DNA from: JAFMKE01 sp964655225
GTDB taxonomy: Bacteria; Bacteroidota; Bacteroidia; Chitinophagales; UBA8649
Assembly: GCA_964655225.1 (NCBI GenBank)
Contig: CAZZMB010000014.1
Span: 1 to 48,564 of the forward strand
Length of the DNA: 48,564 bases
Direction of reading: 5' to 3'
Each line of letters begins with the position of its first letter. Positions within the stretch are counted from its first letter, which is position 1. Of the stretch, positions 1 through 8,848 are shown in pieces. The notes under the pieces are model-generated. The model searched no databases and was not told where the DNA came from. It worked only from the letters and a program-made list of their open reading frames with translations. The position numbers and the translations under genes were made by a program.

Positions 1-42
1 AATTGGAAGCAAGCAGTTTTCATAAAAGTACCCGACCTTTTA

Positions 43-1758
43 TCAGAGAAGCTTTACAAAAAGACCAGCATCATTTTTAATGACTTTAGCCAAGCCACCT
101 TTCGTTAAGGCCTTAATAGATAGATCCCACTTTTTATTACTAAGACCTGCTTTTTCCTTTAGCTCAGCTAATGGGCATTCTTCAAGTTCTGATAGTATTT
201 TAAAAACCGATTTAGCTTCATCGGTAAGGGCTTCAATGTCATTATTAACCACCTTCACTTTCTCTGGTCGCATTTGAGGAAAGAATAGCACTTCCTGAAT
301 GGCGGGATTATTTGTCAAGTACATGATTAATCTATCCATGCCGATACCGATGCCTGAGGTTGGAGGCATTCCATATTCTAAGGCACGCAAAAAGTCTTGA
401 TCAATTAAACCCGTGGCTTCATCATCGCCTTTTTCTGCAAGTTTCGCTTGTTCTTCAAATCTTTCTCGTTGGTCTATTGGATCATTCAACTCACTGTAAG
501 CATTTGCAATTTCTTTACCGCAAACCATCAACTCAAAACGTTCCGTCAGTTCAGGATTATCTCTGTGCTCCTTGCACAAGGGGCTCATTTCTTTTGGATA
601 ATCCGTAATGAATGTGGGTTGGATGTAGTTCCCCTCACATTTCTCGCCAAAAATCTCATCAATCAATTTACCTTTGCCCATGGTATCATCTACTTCGACA
701 CCCATACCTTTAGCTGCAGCCCTTAATTCTTCCTCCGATTTTCCAGTAATATCAAAGCCTGTAAACTCCTTTATAGAATCCGTCATGCTTACTCGTTTAT
801 AAGGCGCTTTCCAGTTTATATTATGTTCGCCAAACCAAGACTTCGCTGAACCGTTTACCTCAACCGCCACATGCTCTAGCAAGGATTCGGTATAATCCAT
901 CATCCAATTGTAGTCCTTATATGCTACATAAATTTCTAAGGCTGTAAATTCAGGATTATGCGTTCGATCCATTCCTTCATTTCTGAAGTTCTTTGAGAAC
1001 TCATAAACGCCATCAAATCCCCCAATAATCAATCGCTTTAAATACAACTCATTGGCTATACGCAAGTACAGTGGAATATCTAAAGCATTGTGATGTGAAA
1101 TAAATGGTCGAGCTGCCGCTCCCCCCGGTATAGGTTGTAAGACAGGTGTCTCCACCTCCATATACCCACTTTTATTGAAGAAGTTTCTCATCGCTGTAAA
1201 CATCTTAGTTCTTTTGACAAAGACTTCTTTAACCCTCGGATTCACCACTAAGTCAGCATAGCGCTGACGGTAACGCAATTCTGGATCTGTAAACGCATCG
1301 TGCACGACTCCCTCTTTGTCCGTTTTCGGCAGAGGTAATGGCTTAAGGGCCTTACTTAAGAGTTTGAAATCTTTAACCTTCACCGTTATTTCTCCCACTT
1401 GAGTGGTAAACAACTCTCCTTCCATTCCCACAAAATCTCCTAGGTCAATTAATTTTTTAAATAAGTCATTGTATTTGGATTTGTCTTCTTCTGGGCAAAT
1501 TTCATCGCGATTAAAGTATACTTGAACTCTCCCCGTAGAATCCTGGAGTTCACCGAAAGAAGCTTTCCCTTGAATTTTGATAGACATCATTCGTCCAGCA
1601 ATCACTACCCTTTTTCCCTCTTCATACTTATCCTTAATATCCTGTGCGGTGCTGTCTACAGGGAATAAATCTGCAGGATAGGGGTTGATTCCCATCTCTC
1701 GGATGCTATTCAATTTTTCTCTACGAATGATTTCTTGTTCAGAAAGGTGCTGGCTCAC
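43..1758 (-). CDS. lysS: Lysyl-tRNA synthetase, class II
   Basis: Charges tRNA-Lys with lysine in the cytoplasm. The 571-aa product has an N-terminal OB-fold anticodon-binding region (about residues 50-150) followed by the class II catalytic core; motif 3 is visible as GIGIGMDRL near residue 469. After the core comes an extra C-terminal segment of about 75 residues (from about 495) that looks like a small helical domain; Bacteroidota LysS proteins of similar length commonly carry it, while E. coli LysS (505 aa) does not. The start is GTG at 1758; a -7-like box TACCTTTA (minus strand, 1782-1775) lies 16 nt upstream. The 42 bases beyond the stop, at the left edge, hold nothing I can identify. 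Confidence 0.97.
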   Translation of the reverse strand: MSQHLSEQEIIRREKLNSIREMGINPYPADLFPVDSTAQDIKDKYEEGKRVVIAGRMMSIKIQGKASFGELQDSTGRVQVYFNRDEICPEEDKSKYNDLFKKLIDLGDFVGMEGELFTTQVGEITVKVKDFKLLSKALKPLPLPKTDKEGVVHDAFTDPELRYRQRYADLVVNPRVKEVFVKRTKMFTAMRNFFNKSGYMEVETPVLQPIPGGAAARPFISHHNALDIPLYLRIANELYLKRLIIGGFDGVYEFSKNFRNEGMDRTHNPEFTALEIYVAYKDYNWMMDYTESLLEHVAVEVNGSAKSWFGEHNINWKAPYKRVSMTDSIKEFTGFDITGKSEEELRAAAKGMGVEVDDTMGKGKLIDEIFGEKCEGNYIQPTFITDYPKEMSPLCKEHRDNPELTERFELMVCGKEIANAYSELNDPIDQRERFEEQAKLAEKGDDEATGLIDQDFLRALEYGMPPTSGIGIGMDRLIMYLTNNPAIQEVLFFPQMRPEKVKVVNNDIEALTDEAKSVFKILSELEECPLAELKEKAGLSNKKWDLSIKALTKGGLAKVIKNDAGLFVKLL

Positions 1759-1821
1759 GTCTATAAATTTTAGATAAAGGTAATGAAGCTTAAAATAAAA
1801 GGGCTAGGAAAATAGAGGATT

Positions 1822-3729
1822 TTACTCGTCAATCTCCTCAGCTAAAACTTCCCAGCGTTTCATATGGCCCTCAAGTTCCTGTTTAAACCCTTCATATTGT
1901 TTAAAAAATTCCTGGTCATTGACATATTGTTCAAACTGTTCTGGATCTTGTAATTTTGCATCAGCTTCGGCAATTTTAGCCTCTAAAGTACTAATCTTGC
2001 CTTCTATGCTTCGCAATTCCTTTTTCAATTCACGCAAAAGCTTGTTTTCTTTTTTACTCAATGATTTTTTAACGGCAGTAAGCTCCTTCGGTGCTTTATC
2101 CAGCTCAAATTGCCTGAAGTTTTCTGCTGCTCTTAAGCGCAAGAACTCATTAATGTCACCAACGTGTTCTTTAACGCCGTGATCAATAAATTCGAAAACC
2201 TTGTCTGTTAATCCTTGTAAGAAATCTCTATCGTGTGATACCACAATAACAGTTCCCTCAAATTGCTTAATGGCTGCTTTCAGTTTATCCTTTGAAGGCA
2301 TGTCCAAGTGATTGGTTGGTTCATCTAAAATCAAGAGGTTAGCAGGGTCTAAAAGCAATTTACACATGGCTAGTCTTCCTTTCTCGCCACCACTCAATAC
2401 CTTAACTTTTTTCTCTACGTCCTCTCCGCTAAATAAAAATGAGCCTAACAAGCTTCGCACTCGTGTGCGCATTTCAAAAGGAGCTGCATCGTCAATGGTT
2501 TGCAAAACTGTTTTATTGCCATCTAAACTCTCGGCTTGATGCTGCGCATAAAATGCAAGTTCTACATTGTGTCCCAAGGTGAGTGTGCCATCATATGGAA
2601 GTTGACCCACCACCATTTTAGCAAGGGTAGTTTTACCCATTCCATTTTTACCGACAAAGGCAACTTTCTCTCCTCTATTGATTTCAAAATCAACCCCCTT
2701 AAATACGTTCTTATCGCCATAGCTCTTGCTCACATCAGCTGCTTTTACAACTACCTTTCCTGATCTTGGTGGCTTTTGAAATTGAAAATTAATATTACTG
2801 TTGTCACTTGAATCCACTTCAAGGATTTCCATTTTATCCAGTTTCTTTATCAAGGATTGAGCAAATTTCGCTTTATTGGCCTTGGCTCTAAACTTGTCTA
2901 TGTTGCTCTTTGTCTGCTTGATAAGCTCCTCTTGATTCTTTTTGGCTTGTTGTTGTTTTTCAATTCGGTCTCCACGTTGAATAAGGTAGTTGGAATAATT
3001 ACATTTGTAATCTTCAATTTTACCCATCACAATTTCCACCGTCCGCGTAGTTACATTATCTAAAAATGTTTTATCATGCGAAATAAGTATTGTGGCTCCG
3101 TTGTAATTCGTCAAAAACTCTTCCAACCATATAATTGATTCAATATCTAGGTGATTGGTGGGCTCATCGAGTAAAATCAAACTGGGTTGTTGCAAAAGAA
3201 TTTTAGCTAAAACGATACGCATTTGCCAACCCCCACTAAAGGTTTTAACTGGCTTATCCATTTCATGACTTTCAAAGCCCAAGCCTTTTAAGATTCTTTC
3301 TATTGATTCCTCATGCTTTTCTGCCCCCATATGATGCAGAAGCTGCTCTTTTTCGGTAAGTTCATTGATGAGTTCAAGGTACTCATCACTTTCATAATCG
3401 GTTCTGGTAACAAGCTCGGTATGGATAAACTCAATGCGCGCTTCGATTTTTTCAACTTCACTGAAGGCTTTCTTTGTCTCTTCTAATACACTTAAATCAC
3501 TTTGAATATCGATGTCTTGTGGTAAATATCCAATCGTATATCCGCCAGAAGTTTCCACTGTGCCGGAATCCGAGCCTTGATACCCGGATATTATCTTTAA
3601 TAAGGTTGATTTCCCTGCACCGTTTTTACCTGTAAGTCCAATTCTTTCTTTATCCCCAACTTGAAAGGTGATATCTTGAAACAAGAACTTGCCTCCAAAC
3701 TGAACAGAGATGTTGTTTGCTCTTAACAT
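1822..3729 (-). CDS. ABC-F family ATPase (Uup/YdiF-like)
   Basis: Soluble tandem ATP-binding cassette protein of the ABC-F family, which acts on ribosomes rather than in transport. The 635-aa product has two nucleotide-binding domains: Walker A GKNGAGKST (about residue 35) with signature FSGGW and Walker B LILLDEPTNHLD, then a charged linker (about 245-310), then a second Walker A GKNGMGKTT, signature LSGGE and LLILDEPTNHLD. There are no membrane segments. The last 90 residues are a Lys/Glu-rich coiled coil as in Uup-type members. The exact ABC-F subgroup cannot be told by eye. A perfect -7 box TAATTTTG lies 4 nt before the ATG, suggesting a leaderless mRNA. Confidence 0.93.
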   Translation of the reverse strand: MLRANNISVQFGGKFLFQDITFQVGDKERIGLTGKNGAGKSTLLKIISGYQGSDSGTVETSGGYTIGYLPQDIDIQSDLSVLEETKKAFSEVEKIEARIEFIHTELVTRTDYESDEYLELINELTEKEQLLHHMGAEKHEESIERILKGLGFESHEMDKPVKTFSGGWQMRIVLAKILLQQPSLILLDEPTNHLDIESIIWLEEFLTNYNGATILISHDKTFLDNVTTRTVEIVMGKIEDYKCNYSNYLIQRGDRIEKQQQAKKNQEELIKQTKSNIDKFRAKANKAKFAQSLIKKLDKMEILEVDSSDNSNINFQFQKPPRSGKVVVKAADVSKSYGDKNVFKGVDFEINRGEKVAFVGKNGMGKTTLAKMVVGQLPYDGTLTLGHNVELAFYAQHQAESLDGNKTVLQTIDDAAPFEMRTRVRSLLGSFLFSGEDVEKKVKVLSGGEKGRLAMCKLLLDPANLLILDEPTNHLDMPSKDKLKAAIKQFEGTVIVVSHDRDFLQGLTDKVFEFIDHGVKEHVGDINEFLRLRAAENFRQFELDKAPKELTAVKKSLSKKENKLLRELKKELRSIEGKISTLEAKIAEADAKLQDPEQFEQYVNDQEFFKQYEGFKQELEGHMKRWEVLAEEIDE

Positions 3730-3733
3730 GGAA

Positions 3734-3741
3734 CAAAATTA
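3734..3741 (-). promoter_or_regulatory. -7 promoter box of the ABC-F gene
   Basis: On the minus strand this reads TAATTTTG, matching the Bacteroidota -7 consensus TAnnTTTG. Only TTCC separates it from the ATG at 3729, so transcription should begin at or inside the start codon. No clear -33 element was found. Confidence 0.5.
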
Positions 3742-3756
3742 AGAACTTTAATGTTT

Positions 3757-3764
3757 TATCTTTG
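3757..3764 (+). promoter_or_regulatory. -7 promoter box of lipoprotein gene 3793
   Basis: TATCTTTG, a perfect TAnnTTTG match, 28 nt upstream of the ATG at 3793. The -33 element is not obvious. It faces away from the ABC-F promoter about 20 bp to the left, so this is a compact divergent promoter region. Confidence 0.55.
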
Positions 3765-3792
3765 CTTCACCGATTATTGTTTTGAATAAAGT

Positions 3793-4440
3793 ATGAAAAT
3801 GAAAAAATCAGCGCTTGTTTTATTGCTTGGAGTATTGTTTTTTGCAAGTTGTAGCTCCTTTTTTAAGGTAGAGGTTGTAATAGACAATCCTAGTAACGAG
3901 TTGTTAAGCTTTTATTTGGATGATTCAAACTATGAATTAGCTGGGAAAAGCCACAGGTCTATTAGGCTAGTTAAAGGAGAGCATTACTTTAAGGCAGAGC
4001 AAGGAGGAGAAGTAATCTATGAGGGAACCTTAAGCATTACGCAGCCGGGAATAATTAACTTGACTCAATCTAAATATATTTTACATCGAGAGCTGTATCT
4101 AGCAGAGCAGGAAAAATACCAGGAGATAGCAACAGAGGAGTTGAATTTAAAAGATGTCGATATTGAGAATAAAATGTATCAAAATGTAGATTTCGAAATT
4201 TTTGAAAAAAACGTATTTATTCCCAAACGATGGGATTATACTTTTCACGAGTCTTTACCTTCAGAAATAAAGTCTGGTGGTAATTTTAAAATAGTAAGTA
4301 AGCTCTATAGGCAAGAGGATCTTGAAAAAGCTTGGGGTTTTAACGGCAACTTTGATTTCACAGGAAATGCTGATGTTGATTTAGAGCTATTCCTCGATAG
4401 TATTGCAGAGCAACTGAAAACCGCAGACTCTATTTACTAG
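3793..4440 (+). CDS. Putative lipoprotein, unknown function
   Basis: I do not recognise this family. The 215-aa product begins with a lipoprotein signal peptide: a KMKKS basic start, a leucine-rich core and lipobox FASC with Cys20, so it should be an inner- or outer-membrane lipoprotein. The mature part starts with a short beta-rich region (residues about 23-75, a hydrophobic/charged alternation reminiscent of an immunoglobulin-like or PEGA-like fold). A mixed segment rich in Glu and Asp follows. The gene stands alone on the plus strand with its own promoter box. The ATG at 3793 was chosen; Met3 is an equally possible start and leaves the signal peptide intact. Confidence 0.7.
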   Translation: MKMKKSALVLLLGVLFFASCSSFFKVEVVIDNPSNELLSFYLDDSNYELAGKSHRSIRLVKGEHYFKAEQGGEVIYEGTLSITQPGIINLTQSKYILHRELYLAEQEKYQEIATEELNLKDVDIENKMYQNVDFEIFEKNVFIPKRWDYTFHESLPSEIKSGGNFKIVSKLYRQEDLEKAWGFNGNFDFTGNADVDLELFLDSIAEQLKTADSIY

Positions 4441-4656
4441 GCATAGATTGTTCGCCCATATAGACATGCAGCTAAGTTCTTGATCCTCCTAATCAGAATG
4501 GTCATGCAAGCTGTTCTTTCATAATCTTGTAAATAATAATGTTTTTGCACATTATTTAAGACAAACTCTACAACTCTTCTGTGCAAATCTTAATAAAACA
4601 ATTTTCCAAGCATCCATAATTGTTGCAGTTTTGATTAACAATTAAATAATGTATAA

Positions 4657-5175
4657 ATGAAGCAGTTATTGACAATTTTATTTTTAGCGGGATTTACAAT
4701 TATTAACGCACAAATCAATCAAACCCGAATCGATGGTTTTAGGGATTTTAAGTGGGGTAGCCACGTAGACTCTTTAGACCGAAGTGGCGAACCTGTTGTG
4801 TTTATACCGGCTACCAAAGTGGATTTATTAAATGGAGGAAAATTTTACACCTTGCCTCAAGAAAATTTAATACTTGGAAGTATTTTACTCACCAATATTT
4901 ATTACGTTTTTTCCGACAAGACAAATAAGCTGTACAAAGTGGTCCTGGAAGGGAAAAAGAGCGACGTCGAATCCATGGACTTTATAGTTGACCATAAATA
5001 TGGTGAGCACGTTAACGAGGCTGTTGATGATGACAAAATATCTAAGCAATGGATCGTGGCGGATGTCACATTGTCGCTATACAATTTCAATTATAACAAG
5101 TTTGAATTTGAGCTACTTAGTGATTGGGAAGCGGCAGAGGCTTATGAAAAGAATACGAGTGTAACGGACTTCTAA
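4657..5175 (+). CDS. Secreted protein of unknown function
   Basis: Product of 172 aa with a classic Sec signal peptide (hydrophobic residues 4-17, likely cleavage after NA at residue 18, leaving an N-terminal Gln). The mature protein has the pattern GFRDFKWGSHVDSL near its start, the F.WG.....V motif seen in many small periplasmic Bacteroidota proteins of unknown role. No membrane segment or enzyme motif is visible. About 215 bp upstream hold no gene. The coding sequence ends 40 bp before the CDGSH gene and the two could share a transcript. Confidence 0.65.
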   Translation: MKQLLTILFLAGFTIINAQINQTRIDGFRDFKWGSHVDSLDRSGEPVVFIPATKVDLLNGGKFYTLPQENLILGSILLTNIYYVFSDKTNKLYKVVLEGKKSDVESMDFIVDHKYGEHVNEAVDDDKISKQWIVADVTLSLYNFNYNKFEFELLSDWEAAEAYEKNTSVTDF

Positions 5176-5215
5176 GTAATAGCTTATTTACCCCCTGTTT
5201 CTAGAGGCCGTTTTT

Positions 5216-5434
5216 ATGTCTAAGCGCTTGCTAAAGAAGATGGAGAAAAAGGATACGACTAAAGTAGAAATAAAGGCGAATGGGCCCGTGATTATAAGCG
5301 GCGACTTGCAAATTACTTTGTCAAGTGGCGTGGTCCAGCAAATGGAACGTATTGTTCTTTGCAGGTGCGGCGAATCAGGCAAAATGCCTTTTTGTGATGC
5401 CAGCCATAATCGCTTAGGTTTTCGTGCAGATTAA
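5216..5434 (+). CDS. CDGSH iron-sulfur domain protein
   Basis: Small (72 aa) protein expected to bind a 2Fe-2S cluster through three Cys and one His. The ligand pattern C-x-C-x8-C-D-A-S-H is visible: Cys49, Cys51, Cys60 and His64, with Ala in place of the Gly of canonical CDGSH, a common variant. There is no signal peptide or membrane anchor, so it is probably cytosolic. Known family members (mitoNEET-like) act in redox or cluster transfer; the role here is unknown. It ends 4 bp before the convergent glycosyltransferase gene, with no terminator hairpin between them. Confidence 0.85.
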   Translation: MSKRLLKKMEKKDTTKVEIKANGPVIISGDLQITLSSGVVQQMERIVLCRCGESGKMPFCDASHNRLGFRAD

Positions 5435-5437
5435 GCC

Positions 5438-6385
5438 TTATCTATTCAGTAATTTCCAATTCGAGTAGCCAAAAAGTTGATCCCCTCCTAAAAGCTTGTT
5501 TTCAATTTTAGTCAAGAACCTATTCTTCAGTTTCTCGTGTTTGTGTAGTGGCCTATTTAAGGTGTGCTTTATGCCATAGTTGAGTTGGTCGGCCCAATGA
5601 AACTCAGCAATCCTTTTATGCAATACTTGTGGATGTGTCTCCTTATGTTTTTGGAGCTTTCCTAAAGCTCCGTAATCAAATACGTCTTCTGTATTCTCAA
5701 ATATTTTAGCTACTTTCTTCTCTCCCTTAAAAACAGTATGTAAGTTCTTGCGTTTATTTTGCATATACTTTGGTGGCCGTGTCCAACCATAATGATACAT
5801 GTAGGCATTCACAGTAGCTACTTTTAGCTTATACGTTCCTTCTTTCTGTCTGTAATTAAGCTTATCAAAATTAGGAATTCGTCGAAAGGATTGTGCATCA
5901 CCCCAAGAATGAATATCCGGCTTGTTTCGTATTACTCGAATCTCTTTGGGGTAAATGCCGTGGCTTTGTAAATAATGATTATAATCGCCGTAAAAGTGTC
6001 GATAACGAAACAACAAACCTTCAACCTCTTTGTCGTGCAGAAGTTCTTCGCATCGCTTTTTAATTACGGGAAAGTATTTCTCGTGAAAGACCTCGTCGGA
6101 CTGTATATAAAACAACCAGTCACCTGTACAATGCTCCTTTGCAATATCTGTCTGTTGGGCAAGAATAGTTCCATCACCGTATTTTTCCGTATCCCATGAG
6201 GTCTCTATAATTCTCAACTTATCTGAGTTCAGAGCTAAAAGTTTTTTTCTTACCTCACCGACTTTATCGTCCAACGCGACTACAAACTCGTCTACTATAG
6301 GAAGAATGGACTGTATAGATTGAATAAAAGGATAATAAAGAGCGTCTACTTTATCGTTGGCCAAGGTAAACCCACTAATGGTCAT
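5438..6385 (-). CDS. Glycosyltransferase, GT2-like (GT-A fold)
   Basis: Likely transfers a sugar from a nucleotide-sugar donor; the acceptor is unknown. The protein starts with the GT-A pattern: ISGFTLAND, a region about SILPIVDEFVVALDD (strand ending in acidic residues), and the metal-binding-like QSDEVFH near residue 100. The C-terminal half is basic and aromatic. There is no signal peptide or membrane span. I prefer ATG at 6385 (314 aa): the upstream ATG at 6406 would overlap porD by 17 nt and add a non-conserved MEKEGKS leader. It lies directly behind porD, where many flavobacteria have recN. Confidence 0.8.
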   Translation of the reverse strand: MTISGFTLANDKVDALYYPFIQSIQSILPIVDEFVVALDDKVGEVRKKLLALNSDKLRIIETSWDTEKYGDGTILAQQTDIAKEHCTGDWLFYIQSDEVFHEKYFPVIKKRCEELLHDKEVEGLLFRYRHFYGDYNHYLQSHGIYPKEIRVIRNKPDIHSWGDAQSFRRIPNFDKLNYRQKEGTYKLKVATVNAYMYHYGWTRPPKYMQNKRKNLHTVFKGEKKVAKIFENTEDVFDYGALGKLQKHKETHPQVLHKRIAEFHWADQLNYGIKHTLNRPLHKHEKLKNRFLTKIENKLLGGDQLFGYSNWKLLNR

Positions 6386-6389
6386 AGAC

Positions 6390-7313
6390 TTACCTTCTTT
6401 CTCCATTGATTTTGTCGTAATTGCTCGCGTTTACTGGGTCCGCTGTTTTTATTAATTGAAGAAAAACCGTTTTTTCTTCTTCTGGCGCTTCCGAAAACAC
6501 CCCAATAATTTCATCTTGTTTACTCTCAGACCATGTTTGTATAAGGGGTAGGTTTGGGTTGTCTTGAGCAACCTTTGCTACCTCTTGCAATCCTTTCATC
6601 ACATTTTGTCTGGCCAACAATGGGTCGTCATAAAAGGTATCAAGGCCCTCTCTGTGATAGATAAACATTGCCTTTCTAAAAGGCTCATACCGGCCGTTTA
6701 GTAGGTGTGTTATAAACCAATATCGGTTACGTTGATTTTTGTCATACGATTTCCACCCCTTGTATGTGTTTGCCTCCGCGGTGCCAACAACGGCAACCAT
6801 GTCTTGCGCCTTTTGTAAATACTTCTGTCCACCCAAATCCGAATAGGTGTCATAATCTATTCCGATAGCTAAATAAGCATAAAACCCGAGCATGTGGCTG
6901 AGGTTGGAGTTAAACTGAAATTCATTGAATTCGATGGGGTCAAATTCTTTATAAATAAAGACAAAATCATTGTCAATCATATTTAAGACTGTAGAATTAT
7001 AGGTGCTATTAAAAACGGGTCTTTTGGAGATAACCGTTATGGATCCCGTATAACCGTTGTCGCCAGCTTGGTCTGTAATGCCGATAAATATACTTAACTG
7101 AATTTTCTCATGATCCTCAAAATTCTCATCTGTCCATTTTCGATTGTTCATGAACTCAGCAATCGTGTTTTCCAAGGTCTTAAAAACCTTTGGATCTGTC
7201 CTTACCTTTGAAGCATCAGGTGCCGATACGGTAACCTCACAAAATAGCTCTTGCGCTTCTAGTGAACACAGCACCATTAGTATACATAGGCAACCTATAA
7301 CCAGTCTTTTCAT
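6390..7313 (-). CDS. porD: DUF4835 / PorD-family T9SS protein
   Basis: Matches the DUF4835 family, named PorD and linked to the type IX secretion system. The 307-aa product has a Sec signal peptide (MKRLVIGC... ending near LEAQE), so it is periplasmic. Recognisable family stretches are ISVFIG-like IQLSIFIGI, the FNSNLSHMLGFYAYLAIGIDYDTYS block and LPLIQTWSESKQDEI. The start is taken as ATG at 7313 because the longer reading uses TTG at 7322, inside coaB. It follows coaB by 5 nt and so is probably cotranscribed with bamD-rpoZ-coaBC, an order common in Flavobacteriia. Family assignment is from memory of the pattern. Confidence 0.85.
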   Translation of the reverse strand: MKRLVIGCLCILMVLCSLEAQELFCEVTVSAPDASKVRTDPKVFKTLENTIAEFMNNRKWTDENFEDHEKIQLSIFIGITDQAGDNGYTGSITVISKRPVFNSTYNSTVLNMIDNDFVFIYKEFDPIEFNEFQFNSNLSHMLGFYAYLAIGIDYDTYSDLGGQKYLQKAQDMVAVVGTAEANTYKGWKSYDKNQRNRYWFITHLLNGRYEPFRKAMFIYHREGLDTFYDDPLLARQNVMKGLQEVAKVAQDNPNLPLIQTWSESKQDEIIGVFSEAPEEEKTVFLQLIKTADPVNASNYDKINGERR

Positions 7314-7318
7314 TAATT

Positions 7319-7978
7319 TCAATTTTGCTCAATAACTTGCAAATAGTTAAGTATGTCTTTGGCAACTAACCGCTTGTCCTTTAACTCAAATTTAGTGATT
7401 TTATTGTACTTGTCGAGTATGGTAATCTTGTTTGTTTGATGCTTAAATCCAGCTCCCTTATCTTGTAATGAATTTAAAACAATGAAATCCAAGTTCTTTT
7501 TTGTCAATTTGCCTTTGGCATTTTCAAGTTCATTATTAGTTTCTAAGGCAAAGCCTACCAAAAGTTGCTTATCTGTTTTTATCTCCCCCAAACTTTTTAA
7601 AATGTCTTTAGTTTGGACAAGCTCAAGAGAAAACTCAGCAGTTTTTTTCTTTATCTTTTCTCCTGCCTTTAACGCTGGCGTATAGTCTGCTACGGCAGCA
7701 GCAAGAATTGCAATGTCACAATCGACAAAATGCTCATGACATGCTTTATACATCTCGGCAGCAGTTTCCACAGCGATTAAATGAATATTTGGATGCTTAG
7801 CTTGAAGGTTCACTGGACCGCTTACCAAAACCACTTGAGCGCCTTCCATAGCGCAGGCTTCTGCGATTGCGTAACCCATTTTCCCGCTTGATCGATTGCC
7901 TATAAATCGCACCGGATCGATTGGTTCATGCGTTGGCCCTGCGGTAAGCAAGACTGTTTTATTAGCTAAAAAACTCAC
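7319..7978 (-). CDS. coaB: CoaB: phosphopantothenoylcysteine synthetase part of CoaBC
   Basis: Second half of the coenzyme A enzyme CoaBC: joins 4'-phosphopantothenate and cysteine. The 219-aa product carries the CoaB hallmarks TAGPTHEPIDPVRFIGNRSSG at the N-terminus and the AAAVADYTP segment, then KIKK. In most bacteria it is fused to CoaC. Here it occupies a separate frame (+1 relative to CoaC), starting at GTG 7978 and overlapping the CoaC frame by 17 nt at a run of six T (minus strand). Removal of one T would give a continuous CoaBC of normal length (about 400 aa), so this is either a real split gene with translational coupling or a homopolymer error. Confidence 0.9.
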   Translation of the reverse strand: MSFLANKTVLLTAGPTHEPIDPVRFIGNRSSGKMGYAIAEACAMEGAQVVLVSGPVNLQAKHPNIHLIAVETAAEMYKACHEHFVDCDIAILAAAVADYTPALKAGEKIKKKTAEFSLELVQTKDILKSLGEIKTDKQLLVGFALETNNELENAKGKLTKKNLDFIVLNSLQDKGAGFKHQTNKITILDKYNKITKFELKDKRLVAKDILNYLQVIEQN

Positions 7979-8504
7979 CGTGAATATAGCTTAAGATTTC
8001 TTCTGGCTCGGCCAATCTTCCTTCACCATTTAAACCACTGGCTAGCTCACCGTTCCCGACTGGTATAATTTTAATTCCATCGGATTCAAGCGTCTTTAGG
8101 TTTCTCTTAGTTGAAGGGTGGCTCCACATATCTAAGTCCATGGCTGGTGCAATAACAACCGAACATTTGGCGCTTAAATAACTAGCCAAAAGAAGGTTGT
8201 CACACATTCCATTGGCCATTTTTGCTAAGGTGTTTGCTGAGCATGGTGCAATCAGCATGAGATCTGCCCATAAGCCCAATTCTACATGATTGTTCCAGTT
8301 CTCCCCGTTATCAAACATGTCTGTTTGAACGGGGTGTTTACTTAATGTAGATAGGGTTAGGGGAGAAATAAAAGCAGAAGCACTAGTTGTCATAACAACC
8401 CGCACTTCTGCTTCACTTTTAATTAATAAGCGACACAAGAAAGCCGCCTTATAAGCAGAGATGCTTCCTGTTATCCCCAGAATAATTTTTTTGCCCTTAA
8501 GCAT
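7962..8504 (-). CDS. coaC: CoaC: phosphopantothenoylcysteine decarboxylase part of CoaBC
   Basis: First half of CoaBC: the flavin (FMN) decarboxylase making 4'-phosphopantetheine in CoA synthesis. The 180-aa product has the HFCD-family start GITGSISAYKA, the catalytic His73 in NNHVELGLWAD, the APCSANTLAKMANGMCDNLL flavin/active-site region and PAMDLDMW, the substrate-clamp motif with Asp in place of the Asn of E. coli Dfp. It ends at a TAA just after the TTTTTT run where the CoaB frame takes over. The ATG at 8504 is 2 nt from the rpoZ stop, so the genes are cotranscribed. Confidence 0.92.
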   Translation of the reverse strand: MLKGKKIILGITGSISAYKAAFLCRLLIKSEAEVRVVMTTSASAFISPLTLSTLSKHPVQTDMFDNGENWNNHVELGLWADLMLIAPCSANTLAKMANGMCDNLLLASYLSAKCSVVIAPAMDLDMWSHPSTKRNLKTLESDGIKIIPVGNGELASGLNGEGRLAEPEEILSYIHGEFFS

Positions 8505-8506
8505 GC

Positions 8507-8848
8507 TTACTCTTCAGTTTCTGCATTCTTATCCCGGATATATAATTTATCCGTTAAGAATTCTTCCGTAGAAAGAATCGTTGGGTGAGAAAGCTTTTCG
8601 TAATATTTAGAAATTTCGATTTGTTCTCTATTTTCTAAAACCTCTTCTAAGGTATCAGTAGCAGAGGCAAATTCTTGCAACTTATCATGCAATTCATTCT
8701 TTAGCTCAACACCAATTTGATTAGACCTTTTTGCGATTACATTCAAAGACATGTAAATATTACCTGTCTCCTTTTTAAAATCAGCCATTTTTCTTGGCTC
8801 AATTCCGTCAGGAGCTTCAAGGTTTCTGTACTCTCTAATTTTATCCAT
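8507..8848 (-). CDS. rpoZ: RNA polymerase omega subunit family protein
   Basis: Bacteroidota form of the omega subunit, which helps assemble and stabilise RNA polymerase. Recognised from its length (113 aa), the NIYMSLNVIAKRSNQI segment (equivalent of the conserved helix that grips beta-prime), and its invariant place between bamD and coaBC in flavobacteria. It is more divergent than proteobacterial RpoZ. The ATG at 8848 overlaps the end of bamD by 8 nt, so translation is probably coupled. Confidence 0.85.
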   Translation of the reverse strand: MDKIREYRNLEAPDGIEPRKMADFKKETGNIYMSLNVIAKRSNQIGVELKNELHDKLQEFASATDTLEEVLENREQIEISKYYEKLSHPTILSTEEFLTDKLYIRDKNAETEE

